Positions 38,577-48,001 of a DNA stretch of 64,000 nucleotides are shown here, piece by piece. The notes beneath the pieces are model-generated. The model did not search any database and was not told the origin of the DNA. It saw only the letters and a list, made by a program, of their open reading frames with translations. Numbering within the stretch: position 1 is the stretch's first letter; every line of letters begins with the position of its first letter. The stretch comes from Halorubrum xinjiangense (GTDB lineage: Archaea; Halobacteriota; Halobacteria; Halobacteriales; Haloferacaceae). Location of the stretch: positions 1 through 64,000 of the forward strand of contig NZ_FNBO01000009.1 in NCBI RefSeq assembly GCF_900102375.1. Reading direction: 5' to 3'. The position numbers and the translations under genes are program-made.

Positions 38577-39398
38577 TCACTCCGCGCCGCCGACCCACTC
38601 CAGCGCCGCCCGCCGCCGGTCGAGCAGCGTGCCGAGGTGATCGGCCTCGGCGGTCTCCAGCGTCCCGTCGACCGCGTCGACGAGCGTCTGGACGGGAGAA
38701 ATCGGCGTGTTCTCGTCGGTCGTCCCGTGCCACGCGCGGACCGGGACATCGAGTCGGCCCGGGTCGAGCGACGCGCTCGCGAACGCCCGGTTCTCGCGTT
38801 CGACCGCTCTCGCACCGCGATCGAGCGCTTCGTGGAAGTCGGCGGCGACCGCCTCGCCGACCGCGTCGGAGACGGACCGGTCCGTGTACTGCGAGACGAC
38901 CGCGTTCGGCCCGGAGAGCGACGCGACCGACTTCGAGAGCCGGAACATCGCGCGCAGCGCGAACGGGACCGACGCGAGCGTCGCGAGGGCGTTCTCGGCC
39001 GGGGGGACGACGCTGCTCACCAGCCCGACCCGAGCGACGCGGTCGTCGCTCGCGGCGGCGAGCGCGAACGGGCCGCCGCCGGAGAAGCCGAGCGCGCCCG
39101 CCCGGTCGACCGACTCCGCGTCGAGGAGTTCGGCGAGGTCGGCTGGCCACTCCTCCCACGACCACTCGGCCGGCGGCGCCGAGGAACGGCCGTATCCCGG
39201 GCGGTCGGGGACGAGGAGCCGAACGCCGGTCTCGGCCGCGGGGTCGGACAGCAACGCCCCGAACAGCCGCGATCCGGGCGTGCCGTGGTGGACGACGACC
39301 GGGCGACCGTCGGGGTCGCCGCCGGTCGCGTACGAGAGGGTGCGTCCGTCGGGGAGGGTACACGCGTCCGTCGAGAGATCCGCTGGATAGGGCGCCAT
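38577..39398 (-). CDS. Alpha/beta hydrolase
   Basis: 273 residues. The nucleophile motif GFSGGG (residues about 104-109) follows the beta-strand LGFSGGGPFALAAA, and the oxyanion HHGTPGSRLF box precedes it. The catalytic His is in the late EADHLGTLLD segment and the Asp in WHGTTDENTP. The fold is clear, but no substrate is indicated. It is oriented toward the tRNA-derived repeats. Confidence 0.88.
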   Translation of the reverse strand: MAPYPADLSTDACTLPDGRTLSYATGGDPDGRPVVVHHGTPGSRLFGALLSDPAAETGVRLLVPDRPGYGRSSAPPAEWSWEEWPADLAELLDAESVDRAGALGFSGGGPFALAAASDDRVARVGLVSSVVPPAENALATLASVPFALRAMFRLSKSVASLSGPNAVVSQYTDRSVSDAVGEAVAADFHEALDRGARAVERENRAFASASLDPGRLDVPVRAWHGTTDENTPISPVQTLVDAVDGTLETAEADHLGTLLDRRRAALEWVGGAE

Positions 39399-39551
39399 AG
39401 TGGGACCTACGGGCCGGTTCTCAAAGAAGGGGAAAACGGATTTCGGTTCGGGATCCCGAGATCGCGAGCGGCGCCGCTCGCGGTCGACGAAAGGGGGAAG
39501 AAAGCGTGTGTCGCGTCAGCGTGTGACGTGTCTTCGCGTCGTGCGACCCGC

Positions 39552-40208
39552 TCAGTAGCCGAGCTGCTCGCGCACGAGGACGACCGTCGTCCGGCCCTCC
39601 TCGGTCTCGCGCCGGTAGATCAGCTGCTTGGCGATCGCGGACTCGACGCCGTACGCCTCCTGTGCGCGCTCGTTCTCCAGCGGGTACGCGACCGACTCCA
39701 GCCGGTCGAGGGCGTCATCGAGCGTCGGGACGATCTTGTTGATCCCGGTGACGATGACGACGTTGCCCGCGGCGAACGGGTACGCGCCGATCCGGCTGCC
39801 GGAGAGATCGGCGGCGACGAGTTCGCCCGTCTGCGCGACCGCGTTGATCCCGCCGAGGAAGTAGTCCGCCGTCTGCGACTCTCGTCGCGCGGCCTGCCGC
39901 TCCGCGTCGTCGTCGATGCCCCAAATCTGGTCGGGGAGACTCTCCCACTCGTGATCGCCTTCGCTCAGGAACTCGTCGAACCCGATCTCTTCGAGCGTCG
40001 TCGAGTGCCCGTTCATCACCGAGACCCCCGCGGGGATCTGCGACGTCACCGTCTCCAGCGCCTCGTCGGCGTCGTCGACGACGATCACGTCGAAGCCGCG
40101 CTCCTCGAGATTGGCGACCGCCTCCTCGACGGTCTCGTCGTCCGGGAGTTTGTCCAGTTCCGCGTCGATCTCGGTGTCGTCTGCGTAGTCGGTCTTCTGC
40201 TGTGGCAT
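39552..40208 (-). CDS. LUD-domain protein (LutC/DUF162 type)
   Basis: 218 residues with the LUD core: GVSVMNGHSTTLEEIGFDEFL, SQTADYFLGGINAVAQTGELV and the late AYPFAAGNVVIVTGINKIVPT segment. LUD domains act in lactate-utilisation enzyme complexes (LutC). No lutA or lutB is beside it, so its partner is unknown. The gene has a haloarchaeal acidic start. Confidence 0.85.
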   Translation of the reverse strand: MPQQKTDYADDTEIDAELDKLPDDETVEEAVANLEERGFDVIVVDDADEALETVTSQIPAGVSVMNGHSTTLEEIGFDEFLSEGDHEWESLPDQIWGIDDDAERQAARRESQTADYFLGGINAVAQTGELVAADLSGSRIGAYPFAAGNVVIVTGINKIVPTLDDALDRLESVAYPLENERAQEAYGVESAIAKQLIYRRETEEGRTTVVLVREQLGY

Positions 40209-40519
40209 AGTGAACGTGAAAACCTCGTCGAGAGGTCAGAGGGCCGGGAGTCACTTAACCGCTCGCGGACACCGCCGTCCGGTGGTTACGCCGGTGTTAC
40301 CCTCGTGTCGTGAGAGGCGAATGTGGGTATCGGTAGCGTGCTACTCGGTCGGGTGAGAGCGAGAACCGCGATCGAGAGACGAGCGGGACGCTACGCGGTC
40401 GCGCCGTCGATAAAATCGCGTGTCGTCGGGGCCCGATGGGGCGCGCGACGGTCGGTCTGCGGACGGTTCGGTGAAGCGACTGCGGTCGGCGTGGGTGTGT
40501 GGTGTGGCCTACGCGAAGC

Positions 40520-42202
40520 TCACATCGCACCGCCCATACCGCCCATACCGCCCATGCCGCCCATGCCGCCGGCGCCGCCGGGCGCGCCGCCCTCGTCGCC
40601 GCCGTCGTCGGTGCCGCCGCCCTTGAGGTCGCCGGCCGCGATGACGTCGTCGATGCGGAGGATCATGACGGCCGCCTCGGTGGCGGACTCGATGGCCTGG
40701 GTCTTGACGCGGAGCGGCTCCACGACGCCCTCGGCCTCCATGTCGATCACGTCGCCCGTGTAGGCGTCGAGACCGGCGCCGAACTCGCCGCCGTCGTGGC
40801 GGGAGCGGAGGTCGACCAGCGAGTCGATGGGGTCGAGACCCGCGTTCTCGGCGAGGGTGCGCGGGACGACTTCTAAGGCGTCGGCGAACGCCTCGACGGC
40901 GAGCTGCTCGCGGCCGCCGACGGAGTCGGCGAAGTCGCGGAGCTGCAGCGCCAGCTCGGCCTCGGGGGCGCCGCCGCCGGGCAGCACCTTCCCGTCGAGC
41001 AGCGTCGTGCGGACGACGCCGAGCGAGTCGTCGATGGCGCGCTCGACCTCGTCGACGACGTGCTCGGTGCCGCCGCGGAGGATGAGGGTGACGGACTTCG
41101 CCTCTTCGACGTCCTCGACGAAGATGCGCTCGTCGCCGCCGATGTCCTTCTGGGCGACGGAGCCGGCGAAGCCGAGGTCGTCTGACTCGATGTCGTCGAG
41201 GTTGGAGACGACGCGGCCGCCGGTCGCGCGGGCGAGGCGCTTGAGGTCGTCGGACTTCGCGCGGCGGACGGCGAGGATGCCCTCCTGCGCGAGGTAGTGC
41301 TGGGCCATGTCGTCGATGCCGTCACCGACGAAGACGACGTCGGCGCCGATGTCGACGAGGTGGTCGACCATCTCGCGGAGCTGCTCTTCCTCCTGGTCGA
41401 GGAACTGCTGGAGCTGGTCGGGGTCCGTGACGTTGACCTCGGCGTCGATCTCCGTCTCCTTCACTTCGATGGCGCCGTCGAACAGCGCGACGTCGGCGTC
41501 CTCGACCGCGAAGGGCATGTTCTCGTCGACGCGCTCCTTGTCGACGATGACGCCCTCGACGAGCTCGGACTCGTCGATGGAGCTGCCGACGACCTTCTCG
41601 ACGGAGACGTTCTCCGTGTCGATGCCGTCGTCGTCCTGGACCGCGAGGACGGCGTCGACGACGAGCTCGGCGAGGAGGTCCTTGGAGTTCTCCGCGCCCT
41701 TGCCCGTCATCGCCGTCTCGGCGATCTCGACGAGCGTGTCGCGGTCGTCCGCGGAGACGTCGATGGCTTCCTCGTCGAGGATCTCCTTGGCCTTCTCGGC
41801 GGCCTGGCGGTACCCCTGCGCGAGGGTCGTCGCGTGGATGTCCTGATCGAGGAGCTCCTCGGCCTGGTCGAGGAGCTCACCGGCGACCACGACCGCGGAG
41901 GTGGTGCCGTCGCCGACCTCCTCCTCCTGCGTCTCGGAGACCTCGACGATCATGTTGGCCGCCGGGTGGTCGATGTCCATCTCTTTCAGGATGGTGACGC
42001 CGTCGTTCGTGACGACGACGGACCCGCCGTTGTCGACGAGCATCTTGTCCATCCCTTTCGGGCCGAGCGTGGTGCGGACGGACTCCGCGACCGCCTTGCC
42101 GGCCGTGATGTTCATGTTTTGGGCGTCCTTTCCGGAAGTTCGCTGCGACTCCTCAGAAAGTACGATCATGGGCTGATTGCCCATCCGCTGGCGCTGTGAC
42201 AT
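40520..42202 (-). CDS. Thermosome (type II chaperonin) subunit
   Basis: 560 residues from the ATG at 42202. Chaperonin signatures are [33 protein letters not shown] and [15 protein letters not shown], with the [11 protein letters not shown] loop near the C-terminus. The protein ends in a Gly-Gly-Met tail ([16 protein letters not shown]), which in haloarchaea lines the chamber. It folds proteins in an ATP-driven double ring. A heat-shock-like promoter lies just upstream. Confidence 0.98.
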   Translation of the reverse strand: MSQRQRMGNQPMIVLSEESQRTSGKDAQNMNITAGKAVAESVRTTLGPKGMDKMLVDNGGSVVVTNDGVTILKEMDIDHPAANMIVEVSETQEEEVGDGTTSAVVVAGELLDQAEELLDQDIHATTLAQGYRQAAEKAKEILDEEAIDVSADDRDTLVEIAETAMTGKGAENSKDLLAELVVDAVLAVQDDDGIDTENVSVEKVVGSSIDESELVEGVIVDKERVDENMPFAVEDADVALFDGAIEVKETEIDAEVNVTDPDQLQQFLDQEEEQLREMVDHLVDIGADVVFVGDGIDDMAQHYLAQEGILAVRRAKSDDLKRLARATGGRVVSNLDDIESDDLGFAGSVAQKDIGGDERIFVEDVEEAKSVTLILRGGTEHVVDEVERAIDDSLGVVRTTLLDGKVLPGGGAPEAELALQLRDFADSVGGREQLAVEAFADALEVVPRTLAENAGLDPIDSLVDLRSRHDGGEFGAGLDAYTGDVIDMEAEGVVEPLRVKTQAIESATEAAVMILRIDDVIAAGDLKGGGTDDGGDEGGAPGGAGGMGGMGGMGGMGGAM

Positions 42203-42225
42203 TACAGCCATTGATTGATTGTGAT

Positions 42226-42236
42226 TCTATATAAAC
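42226..42236 (-). promoter_or_regulatory. Thermosome TATA box
   Basis: The minus strand reads GTTTATATAGA centred about 29 bases before the ATG at 42202, so the transcript is essentially leaderless. Confidence 0.65.
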
Positions 42237-42344
42237 CCTTTGCTCGTGTCGTGCGAAAACGCAACACGGTGGGGGAGTATCAGCCGGTATGCGGTGCGTT
42301 CACACGGGCCTTTATATAGAACGCTAGATCAACTGCCGGACGTT

Positions 42345-42785
42345 GATTGTTTATAAAAGAACCGCGGTGGCGCGTGCCGACGAACGCCCGCAGGGCGTGA
42401 GTCGCACGCGCGAGGGAGTCGGTGGTCCGGAGCGAAGCGGAGGACCATCGACGAGGCTGGGGAGGCGTGAGGCTGCGGTTGCTGTGCGGGTGGGGTGGGA
42501 CTCAAAGGGGCAGTCGGGAGGCGGGCGCAGGCGTTCACGAGAGCAAAGCTCTCGTGAGCCAATCAGAACGCGGAGCGTTCTGATGACGACGCAAGCACCG
42601 CAGCGAAGGAGCGGTAGCGACTGAGCGAGGCGCGCAGCGAGCGTGCGCCCGCCTCCCGACTGGGGCTTTGGCGGTGTTCGCCGTCGATCCGTCGACAGTC
42701 ACTTATAAACAAACGACTGGGGCGTTGGCAGTAGTCACGACACCGCTGGTGACAACAATTTATAAATAAACGGCGACGCCGACAG
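42345..42785 (+). repeat. Dispersed structured element, copy D
   Basis: TATA-like tttataaaag then gcggtggcgcgtgcc, the gaggctggggagg block and gggactcaaaggggcag. Arms 42511-42532 and 42641-42662 pair at 21 of 22 positions. The loop carries two more perfect hairpins, TCACGAGAG...CTCTCGTGA and ATCAGAACG...CGTTCTGAT. Three tail units follow, each with a TATA box (ttataaac, atttataaataaac). It fills the gap between the thermosome promoter and the KH gene. Confidence 0.78.
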
Positions 42786-42801
42786 TGATAGCAGATCCTG
42801 C

Positions 42802-43344
42802 TTACTGCGGCGCGTTGAAGCTCACGTCGTCGTCGAGCTCGTTCGACATGCGCTCTAGGTAGGAGTACACCGCGCCGTGCGGCGCCCCGTCGAGCAGCAT
42901 CCCGACCGCCCGCCGAACCACTTCCAGCTCCTCGGGCTGCCCAACGGCGCCCACGGTCGACCCGTAGACGACGACGTTCGCGCCCGACAGCTCCTCGATG
43001 AGCTCCCGAGTCCGGCCGTTCTCGCCGATGATCCGGCCCTTCTTGCGCTGGAGGTCGTTGTCGTTGCGGGTGTGCTCCGACAGGTCGATCAGATCGAGCG
43101 TCCGGAGGTCGTGGTCGAGGATCGACAGCGCCGTCTCCGGCTTGAAGCCGCGCCCGATCGCCTTGATAATGTCGGGAGCGACCATCGCTGCCACGGGGTC
43201 GTCGCGCTCCTCGATGGCGACGCTCCCCGACTCCGAGTCGATGTCGAGCCGCACGTTCGCCCGTTCTTCGATCTCCCGCATGGTCTCGCCGCCGGCGCCG
43301 ATGACGACGCCGATCCGGTCCTGCGGAACCGTCACGTGTTGCAT
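42802..43344 (-). CDS. KH-domain protein, Dim2/Pno1 family
   Basis: 180 residues with two KH domains: loop GVVIGAGGETMREIE (residues 12-26) and GRIIGENGRTRELIE (about residue 102). Archaeal Dim2 works with Rio1 in late small-subunit maturation near the 3' end of 16S rRNA. In many haloarchaea the gene directly follows rio1. Here rio1 lies 9.8 kb upstream on the same strand (53187-54188), so the usual pair is split. Confidence 0.93.
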   Translation of the reverse strand: MQHVTVPQDRIGVVIGAGGETMREIEERANVRLDIDSESGSVAIEERDDPVAAMVAPDIIKAIGRGFKPETALSILDHDLRTLDLIDLSEHTRNDNDLQRKKGRIIGENGRTRELIEELSGANVVVYGSTVGAVGQPEELEVVRRAVGMLLDGAPHGAVYSYLERMSNELDDDVSFNAPQ

Positions 43345-43373
43345 ACCACAGGATACCCGGCGAAGCCTTTTAA

Positions 43374-43425
43374 GCGTGTTCCGCCGCGGGCGGTGTGTGC
43401 CGCTATACCGGTTCTCGCCGCCGAT
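43374..43425. repeat. 52-bp direct repeat, left copy
   Basis: Begins gcgtgttccgccgcgggcgg and contains a nearly palindromic ccgctataccgg. It lies 30 bases upstream of the KH gene start. It matches 52510-52561 in 48 of 52 positions in the same orientation. Confidence 0.8.
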
Positions 43426-43516
43426 CTGTCTCTCGGTCCGAACACCGCCGGCCGCGGTGCCCGCGCCGGGACGGGGATCATCTCGCGGGACGAGCGTCGA
43501 AGTGGCGGCCACTCAC

Positions 43517-43834
43517 TTACACCGACTGTTCGGTGTCTTCCTCGGTGTCCGTGCTACTGCCGCGGTCCGAGTAGTGATCTCGGCCGATCGCCTCGTCGCT
43601 GACCATCCCGATGACGCTCCGGCGCACGTCGTCGACGGACTCGTAGGTGGTCTCGCCCTGCGCTTCTAACACTTTCTGGAGCGTCGTCGTGTCGCCTTCC
43701 AGCTCCAGTTCGCGGTCGCCGTACCGCTCCAGTAGCGCCTCCTTGTCGAACGGGTACTCCTCGTCTTCGAGCTCGTCCGCGAGCGGACCGAACTCCACGC
43801 CCTGCTCCCGGCTGTCCTCGTTCTGGTCGGTCAT
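43517..43834 (-). CDS. DUF5789 family protein
   Basis: 105 residues from the ATG at 43834; an upstream ATG at 43861 adds nine residues. Family landmarks are EEYPFDKEALLERYGDRELEL and TTYESVDDVRRSVIGMVSDEAIGRDHYSDRG. These small haloarchaeal proteins are of unknown function. It is the first gene inside the region bounded by the 52-bp direct repeats. Confidence 0.8.
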   Translation of the reverse strand: MTDQNEDSREQGVEFGPLADELEDEEYPFDKEALLERYGDRELELEGDTTTLQKVLEAQGETTYESVDDVRRSVIGMVSDEAIGRDHYSDRGSSTDTEEDTEQSV

Positions 43835-44168
43835 CGCCTCGAAGAGCCGCGCCGAAGCCATTTACTCCCTGTGCCGGCACTTGCCGGGTCAAGTCGTTGG
43901 GGTCAGTGACTCGGGAGGGATCCTGAGCGGTTCGCGCCCGACCGAACCGCGAGCTGCCGCGTTGGGCTTATAAATTACAGCAGCCGCTCAGAGGATAGCG
44001 ACCGCCTAACAATTCGACAGCAGTGCGAGGGGGAGATCGTGTCTCGAACGCCGATAGCCGCTCCGAACGGAACTGTCAGAGAACGTCGGGCTCCGCGATC
44101 GAACACCGAACGGGGAGGCGTTCGGAGTGATATCGCCGGGGCTTCCGCCACGTCCGACGGTGTGTAAG

Positions 44169-45077
44169 ATGGCGGGAACGGTGATCATTTACAACCCGCA
44201 GAGCGGAGGCGGCTCCCACGCCGACAAGGTCGAGGACAGGGCGGACCTGAGCGGGTATGCGGTCGAGCGGTCCGAACGAGCAGGCGAAGCGGTCCTCCTG
44301 ACGCGGGAGGCGATAGAGGCGGGATACGAGACGATCGTGGCCGCCGGCGGCGACGGGACGGTCAACGAGGTCGTACAGGGGCTCGACCGCGCCGACGCGT
44401 TCGACGACGTGACGTTCGGTATCCTTCCCCTCGGGACCGGCAACAACTTCGCGAAGCAGATCGGGATCACCGATCTCGAGACCGCGTTCGCCGCCCTCGA
44501 CGACGGGACCAGACGGACCGTCGACATCGGGATGGCGACCGATCGGCCCTTCGTGAACTCCTGTGTCGCAGGGCTGACCGCTGCGTCGGTCAGCGAGACG
44601 TCCAGCGCGTTGAAGTCTCGTATCGGCGGGGCGGCGTACGTGCTCACGACGCTGCGGACCGTGACGGAGTTCGAGCCGCTACGGCTGACCGTCGACGACG
44701 CGAGCGGCGGCGACACGCCAACTTGGCGCGGCGAGGCGCTCTGCGTGATGGTCGGGAACGGTCGTCAGTTCGCGGCGGACGGGACGACGCAGGCCAACAT
44801 GGAGGACGGCCGCTTCGAGGTGGCGATCGTCAAGGACGTGCCCAAGTTCGACCTGATGAGCGATGCGGTGTTCGAGCGGCTGTTCGGACGGGATTCGCCG
44901 CACATCGACCGATTCCGAGCCGAATCGGTGGACATCGAAAGCGGCTCGGGGGACCCCGTCAGATTCACCCTAGACGGAGAGATCATCGAGCGACGCGACA
45001 TCGCGCTCAGCGTTCGACCGCGAACGCTGCGACTCGTGGTCGGGGAGGGGTACGATCCCGAGCCGATGGACCCATGA
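44169..45077 (+). CDS. Diacylglycerol/lipid kinase family protein (YegS/BmrU-like)
   Basis: 302 residues. The nucleotide-binding signature is GGDGTVNEVVQGL (residues about 60-72), and GTGNNFAKQI follows. It phosphorylates a lipid such as diacylglycerol or a related diether. The 5' gap of 330 bases (43835-44168) shows a TATA-like box near 43968 but nothing else clear. The gene is followed at 55 bases by a PHP-domain gene, but no metabolic link is proven. Confidence 0.9.
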   Translation: MAGTVIIYNPQSGGGSHADKVEDRADLSGYAVERSERAGEAVLLTREAIEAGYETIVAAGGDGTVNEVVQGLDRADAFDDVTFGILPLGTGNNFAKQIGITDLETAFAALDDGTRRTVDIGMATDRPFVNSCVAGLTAASVSETSSALKSRIGGAAYVLTTLRTVTEFEPLRLTVDDASGGDTPTWRGEALCVMVGNGRQFAADGTTQANMEDGRFEVAIVKDVPKFDLMSDAVFERLFGRDSPHIDRFRAESVDIESGSGDPVRFTLDGEIIERRDIALSVRPRTLRLVVGEGYDPEPMDP

Positions 45078-45132
45078 GACGAAACGGTGCCGAAAACGAC
45101 CGTAAAACGGCTACGCAGCGCCCGAGAGTCCA

Positions 45133-45780
45133 ATGTTCACCGTAGACCTTCACGCCCACACGCGGTTCTTCCACGGCTTCGGAGCGGAGCCGACCCGCTA
45201 CGATCCGGTCGGAGCGCGGCTGCTGGCGCTGTGGGGGCGGCGCTCCGGGCTGGACGGCGTCGCGCTGACCAATCACGACTACTACCGCCCGTTCCACGGC
45301 GTGCCCGGGAGACCGCAGTTCGTCCCGGGCATCGAAGTGACGACGACCGCCGGCCACCTCCTGGTCGTCGGACCGGACCCGCCGCGTCGGACGGTCCCCG
45401 GCGAGCGGACCCCGGAGGCGGTCGTCTCGCAGGCGCACGACAACGGATGTGCCGCGATCGTCGCGCACCCGTACCGACGGAGCCGCGTCCGCGAGAGCGA
45501 GGCGGCGTTCGACGCCGTCGAGATAAACGGGAAACACCCCGAAAACGCCGAACGCGTGCGGGAGCTCGCCGAGTCGCTCGGCGTCCCGGTCGTGGGCGGG
45601 AGCGACGCCCACTTCCCCTTCGAGGTGGGGCGGACGGTGACCCGGATTGAGGCGACGGAACTCACACCCGAATCCGTGGTCACGGCGATTCAGGAGGGTG
45701 CGGTCGAGGTGGCGGTCCGCCGCTCGCCGCTCGACGAACTCGCGCGAACCGGCTACGAGTACACGCATCGGTACCTGTGA
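45133..45780 (+). CDS. PHP-domain phosphoesterase
   Basis: 215 residues with the PHP metal site: DLHAHTRF at the start, TNHDYYRPF, IVAHPYRRS and a late GGSDAHFPF motif. These bind divalent metals and hydrolyse phosphoesters of nucleotides or phosphosugars. The protein has the short, stand-alone PHP form. Its substrate is unknown; it may be co-transcribed with the lipid kinase. Confidence 0.88.
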   Translation: MFTVDLHAHTRFFHGFGAEPTRYDPVGARLLALWGRRSGLDGVALTNHDYYRPFHGVPGRPQFVPGIEVTTTAGHLLVVGPDPPRRTVPGERTPEAVVSQAHDNGCAAIVAHPYRRSRVRESEAAFDAVEINGKHPENAERVRELAESLGVPVVGGSDAHFPFEVGRTVTRIEATELTPESVVTAIQEGAVEVAVRRSPLDELARTGYEYTHRYL

Positions 45781-46003
45781 GGCGACCGGAGCGCGACGAC
45801 TGGACGCGTCACCGCCACCGACGTATCGGACCGCGAGCACGTCCGAAGGTCCCGATATCGGTCGTTATGGAATTTACAAGGCTAAAACCCCGCCCTTCAG
45901 GGCGGGGATACAGCCGACAATCCCTATACAATCCACCGCGATAGCAAGGTCGGATATTCCACGCTAACCGACACTATTAACAAAACACTGTTCATAACCA
46001 GTT

Positions 46004-47290
46004 ATGAAGCCAGAAATGAGTCGAACCGTCCGAACCTTCGAGGCAACGATTACGAACCAGCAACAGGTTCGTGACGACCTCGACCAACTCGGGTGGGCCG
46101 CCTCAAAACTCTGGAACGTCGGTCGCTACTACGCACAACAACAGTGGGACGAAACGGGCGAGATTCCCGGTGACGGGGAACTCAAAGCCGAACTCAAACG
46201 CCACGAACGCTACACGGACTTACATTCTCAATCCAGTCAGCGCGTTCTCGAAGAACTCGCTGAGGCGTTTAACGGCTGGTTCGGGAAGCGTCGGAACGGC
46301 GACGACCGTGCCCGACCGCCTGGCTACCGGAAGAACGGAGACTCCCACCCGCGTTCAACTGTGTCCTTCAAAGCGGCTGGCTTCAAGCACGACGCACAAT
46401 TCACCCGTGTTCGCCTCTCAAAAGGACGAAACCTCAAAGAACACCGTTCGGACTTCATCCTGTGCGAGTACCAGACTCGCCCGGATGTTGACCTGACCGA
46501 GTGGGACATCCAACAGGTTCGATCCGTCTACAGGCGCGACGAGTGGCGACTCCAATTCGTCTGTCGCACCACTATCGACCCGGAACCGCCGGGCGACAAC
46601 GTGGCTGGTGTTGACCTCGGGATCTGCAACTTCGCCGCCGTCTCCTTCGGCGATGAGTCGGTGTTGTATCCCGGTGGCGCACTCAAAGAGGACGAATACT
46701 ACTTCACGAAAAAGAAAGCCAAGTGCGACGATTCCTCATCCCGAGAGGCTACACGTCTCGACCGCAAGCGGACGGGGCGTCGAACGCACTTTTTGCACGC
46801 ACTCTCGAAAGCAATCGTGGAGGAGTGTGTCGAACGGGGTGTTGGAACGCTTGTCGTTGGCGACCTCGGCGGCATCCGAGAAGACGACGAGAACGGTGAC
46901 TCTCGGAATTGGGGCGATCACGGCAACCTCGACTTGCACGGGTGGGCGTTCGACCGCTTCACGACGCTTCTGGACTACAAGGCGGAAGCCGAAGGCATCG
47001 GCGTGGAGCTGGTGTCGGAACATGATACGTCGAAGTCGTGTTTAACGTGTGGCCACACAGACGAGAACCAGCGTGTGGAACGCGGACTATACGCGTGTGA
47101 GGAGTGCGACACGGTTGCGAACGCAGATGTGAATGGCGCTGAGAACATTCGGCAAAAGGTACTCCCGAGTCTCGCCACGGATGGCGGCGATAGGGATAAC
47201 GGCTGGTTGGCACAGCCAGCGGTTCACCTGTTCGACCGTAGTGAGGGCGTTTTCGCCCCACGAGAACAGGTCGTGAACCGCGAACCGTAA
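46004..47290 (+). CDS. tnpB: TnpB-like RNA-guided nuclease family protein, altered RuvC motif
   Basis: 428 residues. The first RuvC Asp204 is in AGVDLGICNF and Asp375 is in ANADVNGAEN, and the zinc finger uses Cys346, Cys349, Cys365 and Cys368. At the position of the second catalytic Glu the motif reads VVGDLGGIRED, with Gly286 where VED or MED occurs in the other two copies. Glu292 or nearby acids might substitute. It may be a divergent active form or a nuclease-impaired form. A TATA-like box lies about 27 bases before the ATG. Confidence 0.9.
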   Translation: MKPEMSRTVRTFEATITNQQQVRDDLDQLGWAASKLWNVGRYYAQQQWDETGEIPGDGELKAELKRHERYTDLHSQSSQRVLEELAEAFNGWFGKRRNGDDRARPPGYRKNGDSHPRSTVSFKAAGFKHDAQFTRVRLSKGRNLKEHRSDFILCEYQTRPDVDLTEWDIQQVRSVYRRDEWRLQFVCRTTIDPEPPGDNVAGVDLGICNFAAVSFGDESVLYPGGALKEDEYYFTKKKAKCDDSSSREATRLDRKRTGRRTHFLHALSKAIVEECVERGVGTLVVGDLGGIREDDENGDSRNWGDHGNLDLHGWAFDRFTTLLDYKAEAEGIGVELVSEHDTSKSCLTCGHTDENQRVERGLYACEECDTVANADVNGAENIRQKVLPSLATDGGDRDNGWLAQPAVHLFDRSEGVFAPREQVVNREP

Positions 47291-47341
47291 TATCCCAACG
47301 CGGTCGGGAATCCTCGCCCTTCAGGGCGGGGAGGATGTCAA
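47170..47341 (+). ncRNA. Candidate omega-RNA 3' scaffold of the element at 45878-47341
   Basis: The 3' end of tnpB plus the terminal hairpin CCTCGCCCTTCAGGGCGGGG is the expected scaffold. The guide just outside the right end begins TCGTAGACGTCTCCCGTTCG, sequence from the end of the neighbouring membrane-protein gene. The 5' limit is a guess. Confidence 0.4.
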
Positions 47342-47934
47342 TCGTAGACGTCTCCCGTTCGTTCCCGACTGCTGATCCACGTGCCGAGGGCCAGTCCGTA
47401 GATCGCGTGTCCGACGTGGAATATCACCGCTTCGTCCGGGTCGAGCTCCTCGTCGAGGAGGAACCGGAACACGAACCGCGTCCCGAACGCGGAGAGCCCG
47501 AGACCGTAGGCGAGGGCGAGTCCGATCCCGCCGAGCCTGCGTTCGCGTTCGCTCCGGAAGCTCAGCAGGCCGATCCCGACGCCGAACAGGCCGCCAGCGA
47601 CGCCGCCGTACAGGAAGTGGAGGAGGAGTCCGACGGCGGGGTACGTCTCCGCGTCGCCGCCCCCAACGTACGTCGCCCAGAAGTCGGCGGTCGGCGGCAG
47701 CGCGCGGAAGACGGGGAACCGGTACAGCGTCATGAGCACGGTGCCGACCACCCCACCGACGACGCCCCGAATCAGTCCGCGGAGGATGCGGGATCCGGAG
47801 CCGGAGATCGGCACGTTCCGGACGCCGATCCGTCGGTCGCTCGCGTCTGTGGCGGCGTCTCGATCGACGGACTCCGTCGGACGACCGTTCCGCCGATCTG
47901 ACTCCGTTGAACCACCGTTTTCTGTTGGATCCAT
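47338..47934 (-). CDS. Membrane protein of unknown function (DUF6789-like)
   Basis: 198 residues from the ATG at 47934. An acidic, Arg/Asp-rich N-terminal tail (about 45 residues) is followed by about four membrane segments, starting RGLIRGVVGGVVGTVLMTLYR. The last codon and stop come from the IS1341-type element (Asp then TGA); without it they would read Glu then TAA. The protein is therefore hardly changed by the insertion. Confidence 0.72.
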   Translation of the reverse strand: MDPTENGGSTESDRRNGRPTESVDRDAATDASDRRIGVRNVPISGSGSRILRGLIRGVVGGVVGTVLMTLYRFPVFRALPPTADFWATYVGGGDAETYPAVGLLLHFLYGGVAGGLFGVGIGLLSFRSERERRLGGIGLALAYGLGLSAFGTRFVFRFLLDEELDPDEAVIFHVGHAIYGLALGTWISSRERTGDVYD

Positions 47935-48001
47935 AGTAACCGGGTGAGTTTCGAACGGAGGACACAGATTCGACAGGGGCACGGGCGGGGACGACGTAGC
48001 G

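Larger units (their letters stand above)
45878..47341 (+). mobile_element. IS1341-type element, tnpB only
   Basis: 1464 bp. The left end follows ATTTAC and has a CCCCGCCCTTCAGGGCGGGG hairpin. The right end ends GGGGAGGATGTCAA at 47341. Same subfamily ends as the element at 6802-8226, but a different tnpB. Removing it rejoins TTTAC to TCGTAGACG, which puts a Glu codon and a TAA stop at the end of the neighbouring minus-strand gene. No tnpA is present. Confidence 0.9.
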
